Notes under the pieces: model-generated
What the model was told of the DNA's origin: nothing
The model's input: the letters and a program-made list of their open reading frames with translations, nothing else
Databases searched by the model: none
Position numbers and translations under genes: made by a program
Shown here: in pieces, positions 25,654 to 35,624 of the stretch
How the letters are laid out: each line of letters starts with the position of its first letter
Position numbering within the stretch: position 1 is the first letter of the stretch
NCBI RefSeq assembly: GCF_024436435.1
Contig: NZ_JAFMZP010000001.1
Location: forward strand, 868,001 to 932,000
DNA from: Desertivirga xinjiangensis
Lineage (GTDB): Bacteria > Bacteroidota > Bacteroidia > Sphingobacteriales > Sphingobacteriaceae
Length of the DNA: 64,000 bases
Reading direction: 5' to 3'

Positions 25654-26022
25654 ATGAGTAAGAATATACATGTGGTGGAGGATGATGAGTCGATTTGTGA
25701 GATAGTTGAGTTAATTTTGAGGGAAGAGGGGTTCTCTGTGGAAACTTCTTCTTCAGCTACTGAATTTTCAAATTCTATATTTTCTTCTCATGACGTTCCG
25801 GATTTAATTTTACTTGACATTATGTTACCCGACGGTGACGGGAGAAAGTTATGTGAAATGGTCAAGCAAAGCGATTCAACCAGCCAAATCCCGGTAATTT
25901 TGATGTCGGCTCATGCAAACTCCGCAGAAGTTATTAAGGATGGCTATGCGGACGCTTTCATTTCCAAACCTTTTGATATTTATTATCTCGTTAATGAAGT
26001 GAGACGGAATTTGAGGATGTGA
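25654..26022 (+). CDS. Stand-alone receiver-domain response regulator
   Basis: A 122-residue single REC domain. Visible are the acidic cluster VVEDDES at the N-terminus, phosphoacceptor D55 (LILLDIMLPDGDG), the conserved S/T region VILMSAHA, and the switch lysine in FISKPFD. There is no output domain, so it must act through protein contacts or as a phosphate relay or sink. No dedicated kinase is adjacent: the LytS-type kinase 390 bp downstream is an unlikely cognate because that class usually pairs with LytTR regulators. Confidence 0.88.
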   Translation: MSKNIHVVEDDESICEIVELILREEGFSVETSSSATEFSNSIFSSHDVPDLILLDIMLPDGDGRKLCEMVKQSDSTSQIPVILMSAHANSAEVIKDGYADAFISKPFDIYYLVNEVRRNLRM

Positions 26023-26088
26023 GGATAAGACAATTAGCGGATCAAATTAACAGCCATCCGGATTTCTCTTACCACGCTTTTATACGGC

Positions 26089-26192
26089 GTCTACATTCCT
26101 AATGACCTCCTACCGACTTCTCTCTGAGTTTCTTCTACGCTGGTTCGAGAATTGTCGAACAAGTGTAGAAGCAGCTCAGAAGGAGAGTAGAC
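26089..26192. repeat. Nested palindromic element in a 390-bp intergenic region
   Basis: A large imperfect cruciform. Outer arms are GTCTAC (26089-26094) and GTAGAC (26187-26192), middle arms CTCTCTGAG (about 26120-26128) and CTCAGAaGGAGAG (26175-26186). The inner stem is CTTCTAC (26132-26138) with GTAGAAG (26165-26171), closed by GTTCGA/TCGAAC around a short loop. The remaining 26193-26413 holds only short repeats (CCATCTCA twice, CCATC/GATGG hairpin) and presumably the promoter of the kinase gene. No open frame of note is present. Confidence 0.5.
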
Positions 26193-26413
26193 AGAGATCA
26201 TACTGAGACTAGGATCCTCCATCTCAAAGGGATCTCATAGCCATCTCAATAGATGATGGAAGACTGTTCAGAAGATGGTCAGACTGTGATTAGAAGAAAT
26301 TCATTCAGGGAAGTTGTCACGGGAAAAATTCCAGTGTTATGATATAATACTTATTGGAATGAGTAATAAACTAAGACAATCTATTTCTCTAGTTTTGTCC
26401 TGCAAACATTTCT

Positions 26414-28018
26414 ATGAACAACCGCAAATATTTACTTCTTATTGCTTTTTTGATCCTTGGAAGTTTCGTCAGCATAGCTTTCTTTATCAATGATCGCTTA
26501 AGTAAGACAGTTAGTGATATTTCGGCTTCATTAACGGGGTATCAACATCAACAGAAGGCAGCATTCTATCGTGACCAGTTCAATGTATCTGTAGAAACAA
26601 TAACCACAGCCGAAAATCTGCTTCGGGAGGCTGAAACTGTGAAAGATGTATCTCTGCTTTATCCGGCCTTAACAAGTACCCTTTTTTCAGATAAAAAAAT
26701 AGTAAAAATTTGGTATTCAGTCATCTCTGGAAGAGACAGTTCTTTCAAGAGCTTCAAGCGGGATACTTCAGGTTCCGTTGTGCCTGTACAATCTGATTTT
26801 GTTAAAAGCTGGGTTGACAGAGTATTGGTAAACCCTTTAGCCAGGAATGATACAAATTCGGAGTTTTTAAATTTCCAGGGACGTCTGCATTGGTTACTAG
26901 GGCGAAGACTACTATTAGCAGACGGCACTCAAATCGCATTTGGATTCGATATTGACCTGCTTGAGTTACAGAATTACTTCAGACAGACCGATTATATATG
27001 GCAATCTTATGCTTTTATAACTACTTTAAATAACCTCTGCATTTCTCATCCGGACGAGCAAATGATCGGCCGCAAAATATTGACCCGACTCTCCGTGCCG
27101 GAGTTAATGAGACGATTGAAAAAAAATTACAGAATTAGCGACACCGTCGTTTCGAGTTATTTAAACGTGCCGGTAATCCGGTATTACAGTTTTTTAACTG
27201 TGGGTTCAGAACAATGGCTGTTTGTAATGGACACGCCGGTTTCGGTGATCGACGAAGATGCCAGGGAAATCAGGAACTATATCCTGGCAATTGGCATCTG
27301 CTGTGTATTCCTGGTGATTACGATAGTGATACTTGCTCAGAAACGCTGGCAAAGGCAATTCCTGCTAAGGCAGCAGGCTGAAAATACTCAAAAGGAACTT
27401 GTGCTTGAAAATCAAGTGCTCGAAATTATATCAGAAAAGCAACAAAAAGAAAATGCACTGCTTCAGCTCGGAAAGCTTAAAGAGAAGATCAATCCCCATT
27501 TCTTGTTTAATTCATTGCTTTCTTTGAATGGCTTGATCAGTCAGGATCCTGAGCAGGCTAAGGAATTTGTAGTACGGCTATCGAAAGTCTACCGCTACGT
27601 ATTGAACGATTTCCCGGACGGGCTGTCAACCTTAGATGAAGAGATCCGCTTTGCCGAGCAGTATAGCTTTTTGCTACAAATTCGCTTTGGTGAAGCCTTG
27701 CAATTGCATCAGGCAGATCTCCAGCATATAGGGCCGGCCAAAATCCCATTTTTAAGCATCCAATCTGCCATAGAGAACGCGGTTAAGCACAATATCGTAT
27801 CTAGGTCTAACCCTCTCACTATTACTGTCACTAAAGAGGGGGATTGTCTGGTCGTATCGAATAATTTGCAACTGAGAAAAGACAAAGGCGATTCTTCCGG
27901 ACAGGGCTGGGCCTATATAGAAAACATCTACAAGCATTATGGGATTGAGCACTTTAAACATGGTATGGAGGGCAATACGTATAAATGCTATCTTCCCCTG
28001 ATTTATTACAAAGAATGA
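26414..28018 (+). CDS. LytS/YehU-type membrane sensor histidine kinase
   Basis: A 534-residue kinase. TM1 lies near residues 7-24, then a periplasmic sensor region to about 285, TM2 near 293-311, a short coiled coil, and the His_kinase domain with phosphoacceptor H362 in LKEKINPHFLFNSL. The ATPase part has a clear N-box (IQSAIENAVKHN) but a divergent G-box (SGQGWAYIENIYKHYG) and a short C-terminus. Kinases of this class signal to LytTR-domain regulators. The only LytTR gene in the window is at 35625, on the far side of the protease and SusCD genes, and is the best partner candidate. Confidence 0.9.
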   Translation: MNNRKYLLLIAFLILGSFVSIAFFINDRLSKTVSDISASLTGYQHQQKAAFYRDQFNVSVETITTAENLLREAETVKDVSLLYPALTSTLFSDKKIVKIWYSVISGRDSSFKSFKRDTSGSVVPVQSDFVKSWVDRVLVNPLARNDTNSEFLNFQGRLHWLLGRRLLLADGTQIAFGFDIDLLELQNYFRQTDYIWQSYAFITTLNNLCISHPDEQMIGRKILTRLSVPELMRRLKKNYRISDTVVSSYLNVPVIRYYSFLTVGSEQWLFVMDTPVSVIDEDAREIRNYILAIGICCVFLVITIVILAQKRWQRQFLLRQQAENTQKELVLENQVLEIISEKQQKENALLQLGKLKEKINPHFLFNSLLSLNGLISQDPEQAKEFVVRLSKVYRYVLNDFPDGLSTLDEEIRFAEQYSFLLQIRFGEALQLHQADLQHIGPAKIPFLSIQSAIENAVKHNIVSRSNPLTITVTKEGDCLVVSNNLQLRKDKGDSSGQGWAYIENIYKHYGIEHFKHGMEGNTYKCYLPLIYYKE

Positions 28019-28170
28019 GATCAGACCATTGCGTCGTGCCGTCCTGAGTTTGTTTTACCTACACTCCTGGAAACAGCGCATTCGCACCGTTAATCGATGG
28101 CTTCACTCTTCTATTGTTTCAAAAATGTTAAGTTTTCATCATCTTTCAAGTAAATATCGAAAGAAAAGGA

Positions 28171-30825
28171 ATGGTGGAATGCTTTTTTCATAATAAAGTC
28201 AGGTTTTGTGTTGCTATAATTGCTACTTTTCTTATAGGTTTTCCAGCCTTCGCTCAGAAAAAAGGAGCAGGTGCCGTGATTGTCAAGGAAACCGGAAAAG
28301 ATTCAGCAGGTGACTCCTCTAAAGACTCTCTCAAAAACGACAAAAAGAAGAATTATGCTCAGATTTTAAAAAAGGCAAGCTCAAGTAAGGGTCTTTTCAC
28401 AGTACACCTGGTTGAAAACGATTATTACTTTGAGATTCCGTTGAGTTTGTTCAACCGGGATTTTTTACTGGTAAACAAAATATCATCAGTTCCGCTTGCA
28501 ATTAACGAAGCCGGAATTAACAAGGGAATGAATTATGAGAACAAAGTCATTCGCTTTAATCTCAATAAAAGATCAGGTACACTTTGGGTGAATACGATCG
28601 TCCCACAAGTAGGATCACCGGAAAATGATGCTATCACTCGTTCGGTGAAAGATAATTTCACAGGCTCGGTGATTGAAAATTTTAAAATTGAAGCCTACAA
28701 CTCCGATTCTACCACTGTTCTAATTAAAGTAAATAAGGTTTTCGACGGAACAGAGAACAGCTTCAATGATGTATTCAATAGTATTGGTCTGGGCGGTAGT
28801 CCGAAGTCGGCACTTTCTGCCATAGAGGTGATAAAAGCTTTTCCTGAAAACCTGGTAGTGCGTTCATTGCTTACCACTACGGTCACGGAAGGCAAAACCA
28901 CTATGCCGGTGAGTATCACCGTAACATCAAACATCCTGTTATTGCCCGAGAAGCCGATGGTTCCCCGCTTTGCAGATGCCAGGGTTGGTTACTTCAGCAC
29001 CCCAAGATGGTATTTTTCTGATGAACAGCATCAGATGGAAAAGAAGGAGCTTATCACCCGCTGGCGTTTAGAGCCGGCTGCTGCGGATATCGCGAAGTAT
29101 AAAAGGGGAGAACTGGTGGAACCGAAGAAGCCGATAGTTTTTTATATCGATCCTGCAACCCCTCCTCAATGGCGCTCTTATATTAAGGATGGAATCAGGG
29201 ACTGGCAAAAAACTTTTGAGCAGGCTGGTTTCAAAAACGCCATTCAGGCCAGAGAGGTAACCGATACTGCTGACTTCGATGCAGATGACGTACGTTATTC
29301 AGTAGTGACTTACGCTGCTTCGCCAAAGTCGAATGCCATGGGACCTGCGGTGGTCGACCCGCGTTCTGGTGAAATACTGGAATCTGACGTCATCTGGTGG
29401 CACAACGTAATGGGCTCTTTACAGAACTGGATGCGTGTGCAAACCGGTGTGATCGATGAAACGGCACGGGGAAACAAGTTTTCGGACGAGCTGATGGGTA
29501 ATGCTATACGTTTTGTGTCCTCGCATGAGATCGGGCATACCCTGGGTTTAAAACATAATATGAGTGCTTCTCATGCCTTTCCGGTAGACTCGCTGCGTTC
29601 GGCTTCCTTTACAAAACGTATGGGAGGAACAGCTTCTTCGATCATGGATTATGCACGCTTTAACTATGTGGCCCAGCCGGGCGATAACGTGACTGAAATA
29701 ACTCCCCAGATAGGTGTGTATGATAAATACGCCATTGCATGGGGCTATCGCTGGTTAGATACCCGCGATCCCCATGAGGAGTTTGAAACACTTTCTGCCT
29801 GGATCAGAAAACATGAAAATGACCCGCTGTATCACTACGGTGAACAGCAAAGCTCTATGGAAGTTATTGACCCTCGGGCACAGTCGGAGGACCTGGGTGA
29901 TAATAATGTGAAGGCAAGCTTTTACGGCATGGAAAACCTTAAGCGCCTGATCCCTCAAATCCTTTCCTGGTCGGCAGAGACTGACCGTAACTACGAAAGG
30001 TCAGGGAGACTATATTCTGCCGCATTAGGTCAGTGGAAAACCTATATGGAGCATGTGTTGTCGAACATTGGCGGTTTTTACCTGGAAAAACCTGTAAAAG
30101 GTGATGGTAAAGATGCCTATACGCCGGTGTCTGTGGCACGGCAGACCGAGGCTTTTGACTTTTTCAGCAAGGCTTTGTTGCCGATGCCTGAGTGGCTTTT
30201 CAATAACGATCTGTTGAAGAAAAGCTTTCCGTTGAGAGATTCCCCCTTGGGTTATTTTGAAGATGGCCCGTATAGCCTGAGACGCGCCTGGCAGTATGAT
30301 TTGATGTACAATATGTTATCCGACGATCGTTTATTAAGAATGCTGGAGACCGAGCTTATGCTGGGGAGGGAAGATACATTTACAGCATCGCAACTGTTGG
30401 AGAAAACAGCTGACTTGGTGTTTAAACCAACTTCTAAAGGTCATTCACTTTCCATTCTGGAGCGCATGGCACAGCAGAATTTTGTAGATGCGCTTCTGGT
30501 AAGTTCAGATAAATTGCTGGAGAAGATCTCAAAAAAAGCAATCAGGGAAGAGCAGCCTTTAGGCTGCAGCTATATGCTGGAACCTGCGAGTTTGGCGGTT
30601 AACACTCATAAACACAATGGAGCTGGACATAGTGAGTCTGCTGATCTGCGCAATTTCTATTTCAGCGCAATGAGCAGAACGTCTGATGTTGGTGTAATAA
30701 AGCGCGGCCAACTGATAAGAACAGTATCACTTTTAGAAAAAAAGAGTAAAACAGGCGATGAGATCACCAGAAGCCATTACCAGGATCTTATATTAAGGAT
30801 TAAACAAAGTCTTAAAATGAATTAA
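28171..30825 (+). CDS. Secreted zinc metalloprotease (DUF5117/DUF5118/DUF4953, metzincin type)
   Basis: An 884-residue protein with a signal peptide (hydrophobic to about residue 28, ending AFAQ). The catalytic zinc site is H452-E453-x-x-H456-x-x-G459-x-x-H462 (HEIGHTLGLKH) and a Met-turn follows in ASSIMDYARFNY, both defining metzincins. The N-terminal part (about 55-260) and the C-terminal part match the large Bacteroidetes family that carries DUF5117 and DUF4953. Its substrates are not known. It ends one base before the SusC ORF region, with the SusC ATG 25 nt beyond its stop. It is therefore probably co-transcribed with SusCD, suggesting peptide or glycoprotein degradation coupled to uptake. 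Confidence 0.9.
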   Translation: MVECFFHNKVRFCVAIIATFLIGFPAFAQKKGAGAVIVKETGKDSAGDSSKDSLKNDKKKNYAQILKKASSSKGLFTVHLVENDYYFEIPLSLFNRDFLLVNKISSVPLAINEAGINKGMNYENKVIRFNLNKRSGTLWVNTIVPQVGSPENDAITRSVKDNFTGSVIENFKIEAYNSDSTTVLIKVNKVFDGTENSFNDVFNSIGLGGSPKSALSAIEVIKAFPENLVVRSLLTTTVTEGKTTMPVSITVTSNILLLPEKPMVPRFADARVGYFSTPRWYFSDEQHQMEKKELITRWRLEPAAADIAKYKRGELVEPKKPIVFYIDPATPPQWRSYIKDGIRDWQKTFEQAGFKNAIQAREVTDTADFDADDVRYSVVTYAASPKSNAMGPAVVDPRSGEILESDVIWWHNVMGSLQNWMRVQTGVIDETARGNKFSDELMGNAIRFVSSHEIGHTLGLKHNMSASHAFPVDSLRSASFTKRMGGTASSIMDYARFNYVAQPGDNVTEITPQIGVYDKYAIAWGYRWLDTRDPHEEFETLSAWIRKHENDPLYHYGEQQSSMEVIDPRAQSEDLGDNNVKASFYGMENLKRLIPQILSWSAETDRNYERSGRLYSAALGQWKTYMEHVLSNIGGFYLEKPVKGDGKDAYTPVSVARQTEAFDFFSKALLPMPEWLFNNDLLKKSFPLRDSPLGYFEDGPYSLRRAWQYDLMYNMLSDDRLLRMLETELMLGREDTFTASQLLEKTADLVFKPTSKGHSLSILERMAQQNFVDALLVSSDKLLEKISKKAIREEQPLGCSYMLEPASLAVNTHKHNGAGHSESADLRNFYFSAMSRTSDVGVIKRGQLIRTVSLLEKKSKTGDEITRSHYQDLILRIKQSLKMN

Positions 30826-30850
30826 AATGTCAAATAATAACTATATCATA

Positions 30851-33800
30851 ATGAATAAATTTTTACTTCTTCTCTTCCTGCTCGGTGCCGGCTTGAACAG
30901 CTTTGCACAGGGACAGGTGAATGTAAAAGGTCAGGTCATCGCCAAGGATGACGGCAAGCCGATCCCTGGTGCCTCTGTTTTTGTGGATAAATCCACAATA
31001 GGAGAACAGACAAACGTGCCGGGCGTAATCCAGAATTCGGCGATTGGAACGGTTACTGATGTCAACGGACGCTTTTCTTTGAACGTTCCTGAAGGCACAA
31101 CTTATATCAGAGTTAGTTTCCTTGGTTTTGAATCGCAGCTGGTAAACATTCGCAATAGATCGAATGTGAATGTTGTTCTGGAAAGCGGCGATAATAAACT
31201 GAATGAAGTGATTGTTACCGGTTATAACGATATCCATAAGCGTAAAAATACAACAGCATCTTCGGTAGTTGATTACGCGAAGATCAGGCAGGCAGGTGTT
31301 TCCGGGGTAGATCAGATGCTTCAGGGACAGGTTGCGGGTGTTGCGGTTACTACGACCAATGGCGGTCCTAATGCAGCTCCAAAGATCCGTATTCGTGGTA
31401 CAGCTTCTCTTCAGGGTTCACAGGATCCTTTATGGGTACTTGACGGGATTCCTTTGGAAGGAACTAGTTTTCCTGGTTTGAATCTTAATGAAAAAGATCA
31501 GATTGATCAATTGAGAAATTTTCCGATTGCAGGTCTGAATCCTGATGATATTGACAATATTAGTATCCTAAAAGATGCTGCAGCTACCGCGATCTATGGC
31601 GTACGGGCTGCTAATGGTGTAATTGTGATCACTACCAAAAAAGGTAAAAAAGGTCCGATGCAGGTTGGGTTCAGTGCAAATACCTTTATTGGCCAGCGTA
31701 CTGATCTTGGCAAATTGAACCTGATGAATTCTGCTGAGAAAGTGGATTGGGAGTTAGGATTAGCGGCTAGAGAGGACCTTACCTACAGAAGTTCTATGGG
31801 CGGTGTTTCGCGGATCCTGGATCAATATAATGAATTGAGCAACTTTCGTCAGAATGGTTTCGCAGGATTAAGTCAGCCAGCTCAGGACGCGATCAATGCT
31901 TTAAGAAACACGAATACCAACTGGGGTAAAGAGTTGTTTCAAACTACGGTTAATCAGCAGTACTCAGCTAGTTTATCAGGTGGTTCAGATCAGGCGAATT
32001 ATTATTTCTCGGGTGCTTACTATGATGAGAAAGGATCGACGATCGGTACTGGTTTAAAAAGGTATAACGTTACCTTGAAAACTGACTTTAATCTGTCTTC
32101 TAAGTTAAAAGCAGGCGTAGCGTTATTTGGAACATCTGCTGATCGTTCCGGGTATCTTACTGAAACATCAGCGTTTACTAATCCGTCAAAATATTCAAGA
32201 ACAGTAAATCCATATTTGAGCATCAGGGATGCTAATGGAGCTTTCGCATACGATCCGGATATTGCTGGAGGGACAACTGCTTTAGAAGATATTTATCTGC
32301 CCTTCAATGCTATCGAAGAGAGAGAAAATACAGATTATTCCTTAAACAATAAAAGCCTTAAAGGCTTGTTTGATTTGAGCTGGCAGATTCTTCCATCTCT
32401 TAAAGCAAGGACCGAACTGGGCTTGCAATTTGAGGACAGTCGCACAAACCGCTACGGTGGGCAGAACAGTTATTATAATCGTAAAATCCGTTTTGGCTCA
32501 TATTATCGCGATGGGGGAGTGTTGAAATACTTTTTGCCTGAAGGAGGTATATTAGAAAATACCGATCAATCGTTTTTTCAGTATAACTGGAAGGGTATAG
32601 TGGAATACGAACGTACCTTCAATGAAAAACACGAATTGGAATTACTGGGGGGATCTGAGCTGCGTCGTACCAACAGCGATAGTTTCTTGTCAAGAGGTTT
32701 TGGTTATAATCCACTAACCCTTACAACCAAGCCCATTATATTCCCTGAGGGAAGTGGCAGTACTGATGATGCAATCTACAGAGGCCAGGTAAGAACAAAG
32801 CAGGAAAATGCATTTGCTTCATTTTATGGGATAGCGTCGTACACGTACGACAGTCGTTATACGGTCTACGGAAGCCTTCGCTATGATGGCTCTGACTTTT
32901 TCGGAGTAGATCCCAAATATAAATGGCTGCCCGTTTATTCAATTTCAGGTGCCTGGAATGCAAAAGAAGAAAGTTTTCTTAAAGATAAAAACTGGCTTTC
33001 TAACTTGCGTTTAAGGAGTTCGTATGGTATCCAGGGAAATATCGATAAAACGACATCCCCATACTTAATAGGTAACTATGAGAATCAAACTATTCTTCCC
33101 GGATACCCTGAAACGTCGCTGACAGTAAGCTCGCCTCAGAACGATAAATTACGCTGGGAAAAAACCTCAACATTTAACAGTGGTTTAGATTTCGGTATAT
33201 TTAGAAACGCCATTCAGCTTACCGTTGATTATTACCGTCGTGATAGTGAAGACCTGATAGGTGCTCAGGAGCTGTCGCCAGAAACAGGGTTCAGTTTTAC
33301 CAGCCGGAACTGGGCGAGAATAAGAAACAGTGGTATTGAACTTTCTTTATCAACAAGAAATATCAATACTCCTAAATTTAGCTGGTCAACTGACTTTAAT
33401 TTCGCGCATAATAAAAGTGAGGTAATCAGGGAGGATGTGAGGGACGATTCATTGACACCATCAAGAGAAGGGTATCCTGTAAACTCTTTGTTCGTCATTA
33501 AGACTGCAGGACTGGATGCACAGGGCTATCCTCAATTTACGAAAGATGGACAAGTATTGTCTTATGAAGATTTCTTCAAGTTATACGATCCGTGGGCAGA
33601 TTTCGCCCCCGGTTATTTGGTGGAATCAACAATGGCTACCAGTGAGTATAAAAACCTGTTTACTTATGCAGGCAATCTGGATCCGAAATATACGGGCGGT
33701 TTCATCAATCGTTTCAGATACAGTAACCTTGACCTGACCGTGACCACCAGCTTCAGCCTTGATCAAATGGTGTTGCGTTCAGACGCCTATAATCCGGCGC

Positions 33801-34210
33801 TGGTAGACCGGGGTGAAAATCGCAGCCGTGAAATTCTTAATGCCTGGTCTCCCCAAAATACAAATACTACACTTCCGGGTCTGATTGGAGCCGGTACAGC
33901 TGACGGAAGCCGCTATATGGTAAATATTTGGATGAACGGAAACGATGCATTGAATTCATACAGATATTTTGATTTCTGGGCGAAGTCCATGAGTTATTTA
34001 AGAGTAAACAGCATGCGATTGGGTTATACCCTTCCTTCTGTAATAGCAAAGAAAATCCGCGCTAACAATTTAAGAATTAGTGTGGAGGGTAATAATCTCT
34101 TTGTGATCGGAAAGAATCATGACGGATACTTTGATCCGGAAACCTACGGTAATATCTACGCACAACCGATAACTAAATCAATCAACTTTGGTATCAACGC
34201 TAGTTTTTAA
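30851..34210 (+). CDS. SusC/RagA-family TonB-dependent outer-membrane transporter
   Basis: About 1119 residues from the ATG at 30851, which gives a good signal peptide ending SFAQG. An upstream in-frame ATG at 30827 adds eight polar residues and is less likely. The N-terminal carboxypeptidase-regulatory-like domain (VNVKGQVIAKDDGKPIPGAS, GTVTDVNGRFSLNVPEG) is followed by the SusC plug (IRIRGTASLQGSQDPLWVLDG, DAAATAIYGVRAANGVIVITT) and a large beta barrel ending GINASF. It imports oligomers, glycans or peptides, under a SusD lid. Its stop is 4 bp from the SusD start. Protease next door suggests a peptide-type substrate, but this is inference. Confidence 0.93.
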   Translation: MNKFLLLLFLLGAGLNSFAQGQVNVKGQVIAKDDGKPIPGASVFVDKSTIGEQTNVPGVIQNSAIGTVTDVNGRFSLNVPEGTTYIRVSFLGFESQLVNIRNRSNVNVVLESGDNKLNEVIVTGYNDIHKRKNTTASSVVDYAKIRQAGVSGVDQMLQGQVAGVAVTTTNGGPNAAPKIRIRGTASLQGSQDPLWVLDGIPLEGTSFPGLNLNEKDQIDQLRNFPIAGLNPDDIDNISILKDAAATAIYGVRAANGVIVITTKKGKKGPMQVGFSANTFIGQRTDLGKLNLMNSAEKVDWELGLAAREDLTYRSSMGGVSRILDQYNELSNFRQNGFAGLSQPAQDAINALRNTNTNWGKELFQTTVNQQYSASLSGGSDQANYYFSGAYYDEKGSTIGTGLKRYNVTLKTDFNLSSKLKAGVALFGTSADRSGYLTETSAFTNPSKYSRTVNPYLSIRDANGAFAYDPDIAGGTTALEDIYLPFNAIEERENTDYSLNNKSLKGLFDLSWQILPSLKARTELGLQFEDSRTNRYGGQNSYYNRKIRFGSYYRDGGVLKYFLPEGGILENTDQSFFQYNWKGIVEYERTFNEKHELELLGGSELRRTNSDSFLSRGFGYNPLTLTTKPIIFPEGSGSTDDAIYRGQVRTKQENAFASFYGIASYTYDSRYTVYGSLRYDGSDFFGVDPKYKWLPVYSISGAWNAKEESFLKDKNWLSNLRLRSSYGIQGNIDKTTSPYLIGNYENQTILPGYPETSLTVSSPQNDKLRWEKTSTFNSGLDFGIFRNAIQLTVDYYRRDSEDLIGAQELSPETGFSFTSRNWARIRNSGIELSLSTRNINTPKFSWSTDFNFAHNKSEVIREDVRDDSLTPSREGYPVNSLFVIKTAGLDAQGYPQFTKDGQVLSYEDFFKLYDPWADFAPGYLVESTMATSEYKNLFTYAGNLDPKYTGGFINRFRYSNLDLTVTTSFSLDQMVLRSDAYNPALVDRGENRSREILNAWSPQNTNTTLPGLIGAGTADGSRYMVNIWMNGNDALNSYRYFDFWAKSMSYLRVNSMRLGYTLPSVIAKKIRANNLRISVEGNNLFVIGKNHDGYFDPETYGNIYAQPITKSINFGINASF

Positions 34211-34214
34211 TAGA

Positions 34215-35534
34215 ATGAAAAGAATTTTAATATCAGCACTTTTGCTGGCAGGGCTTTCATTAAGCTCCTGCGATAAATACCTTGATGTTGAACCTGTGGG
34301 CCGGGTACTTCCGAAAACGACAGAAGACTACAGGGGCTTGTTGACATCAGCTTATTCCTACTTTCCTCAACATAAAAGCTTGCTTGCTTTGAGGACGGAC
34401 GAACTGATTCTGAATGACTTTTCAGAGCAGTTCGTTTATAACAGGGATATCTACTTTTGGAAAGATACCGATTTTGATCCCGTTACAACCCCGTTTCCTT
34501 ACCAGTTCTTTTACCAGGTAGTCTTTTATACGAATAACATCATTGCATCTGCTGAAGCTGATGCAGGGAAATCAGTAGAGGTTGACCAAATTGTGGGTGA
34601 GGCTTACCTTCTGAGAGCATATAGCCATTTTGAGTTGCTGAACTTGTTTGCTAAGCCTTATAATACTGCAACCGCGGCTACAGATCGCGGAGTTCCGATT
34701 TCTACAGAGATCGATTTGGAACAGGATTACAAGCCGGCAAGCGTAGAAGCAGTTTATGAACAGATATTCAAAGATATTGAGGCTGGCGAACCACGTCTAA
34801 GTGTCAATAGCTACGAATTAGGTAAAAATTATCGTTTCACCAGACGGGCCGCTTTGGCTTTGAAAGCACGCATACATCTATACCGCTCTGAATGGAAAAA
34901 GTCTCTCGATGCAGCACAAAAGGCCTTAGATATGGACAGTCGTTTGGAGGATTTTAATTTGACAGACAGTAAACTTCCAAACCACTTTCAATCTGTTGAA
35001 AGTGTAATGTCCCTTGAGCATACGTTCCCGACCAGTGTTTCTGGATCTGTTTATATTTCTCCTGATTTTATTAATCGATATGCTGAAAATAAAGATTTGA
35101 GAAGAACGAGGTTTTTCAGAAGAAGTGGCAGTCGCTATAGTTCGATAAAAGGCGGGGAAGAGTTTGTAGTTAGTTTCCGTAATGCGGAGCTATATCTTAC
35201 CAAGGCTGAAGCCGCTTATCACGAAAGTAACGAGCCTCTTGCAAAAGAAACCCTGTTGGCTTTAAAAGCAAAACGCCTTACTCCGGACTTCTATTCAACA
35301 GAGTCTGTACGTATAAATGCTTTGAGCGGTGCTGCTTTATTAAACGAGATATTGGAAGAGCGGGCTTTAGAACTTGCTCTTGAGGGGCACCGCTGGTACG
35401 ATCTGCGCCGTAATGGTCAGCCGCAAATTATTCACACCTATGATGGAGAACAATATATTCTTCGTCAGAATGACCCAAGATATACGCTGCCTTTCCCAAG
35501 GGAAGCAGTATCTCTAAATCCTGATTTAAGATAA
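34215..35534 (+). CDS. SusD/RagB-family surface lipoprotein
   Basis: A 439-residue lipoprotein starting at the ATG at 34215, with lipobox cysteine C19 (LSLSSC). The SusD-like TPR fold is indicated by GEAYLLRAYSHFELLNLFAKPY and FTRRAALALKARIHLYRSEWKKSL. The RagB/SusD C-terminal signature is LLNEILEERALELALEGHRWYDLRRNG. At 439 residues it is on the short side for the family. It forms the substrate-binding lid of the SusC barrel encoded just upstream and is followed by a strong terminator. Confidence 0.92.
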   Translation: MKRILISALLLAGLSLSSCDKYLDVEPVGRVLPKTTEDYRGLLTSAYSYFPQHKSLLALRTDELILNDFSEQFVYNRDIYFWKDTDFDPVTTPFPYQFFYQVVFYTNNIIASAEADAGKSVEVDQIVGEAYLLRAYSHFELLNLFAKPYNTATAATDRGVPISTEIDLEQDYKPASVEAVYEQIFKDIEAGEPRLSVNSYELGKNYRFTRRAALALKARIHLYRSEWKKSLDAAQKALDMDSRLEDFNLTDSKLPNHFQSVESVMSLEHTFPTSVSGSVYISPDFINRYAENKDLRRTRFFRRSGSRYSSIKGGEEFVVSFRNAELYLTKAEAAYHESNEPLAKETLLALKAKRLTPDFYSTESVRINALSGAALLNEILEERALELALEGHRWYDLRRNGQPQIIHTYDGEQYILRQNDPRYTLPFPREAVSLNPDLR

Positions 35535-35563
35535 CCCGCTAATACTACACCTAGTAGTGATCA

Positions 35564-35597
35564 ACTCCGGCTTTTTTTAAAGACCGGAGTTTTTTTT
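35564..35597 (+). terminator. Rho-independent terminator after susCD
   Basis: ACTCCGG (35564-35570) pairs with CCGGAGT (35584-35590) and runs into eight Ts. It separates the protease-SusCD unit from the LytTR regulator. Confidence 0.85.
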
Positions 35598-35624
35598 ATA
35601 CATTCATCCCCGGGGGTACCAGCG

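Noticed and set aside
26659-26928. Antisense open frame within the LytS-type kinase
   Set aside because: Low-complexity translation without start signals, opposite a clear sensor-domain coding region.
30827-30850. Upstream ATG for SusC adding eight polar residues
   Set aside because: It would place a polar stretch before the signal peptide. The ATG at 30851 gives a normal signal sequence.
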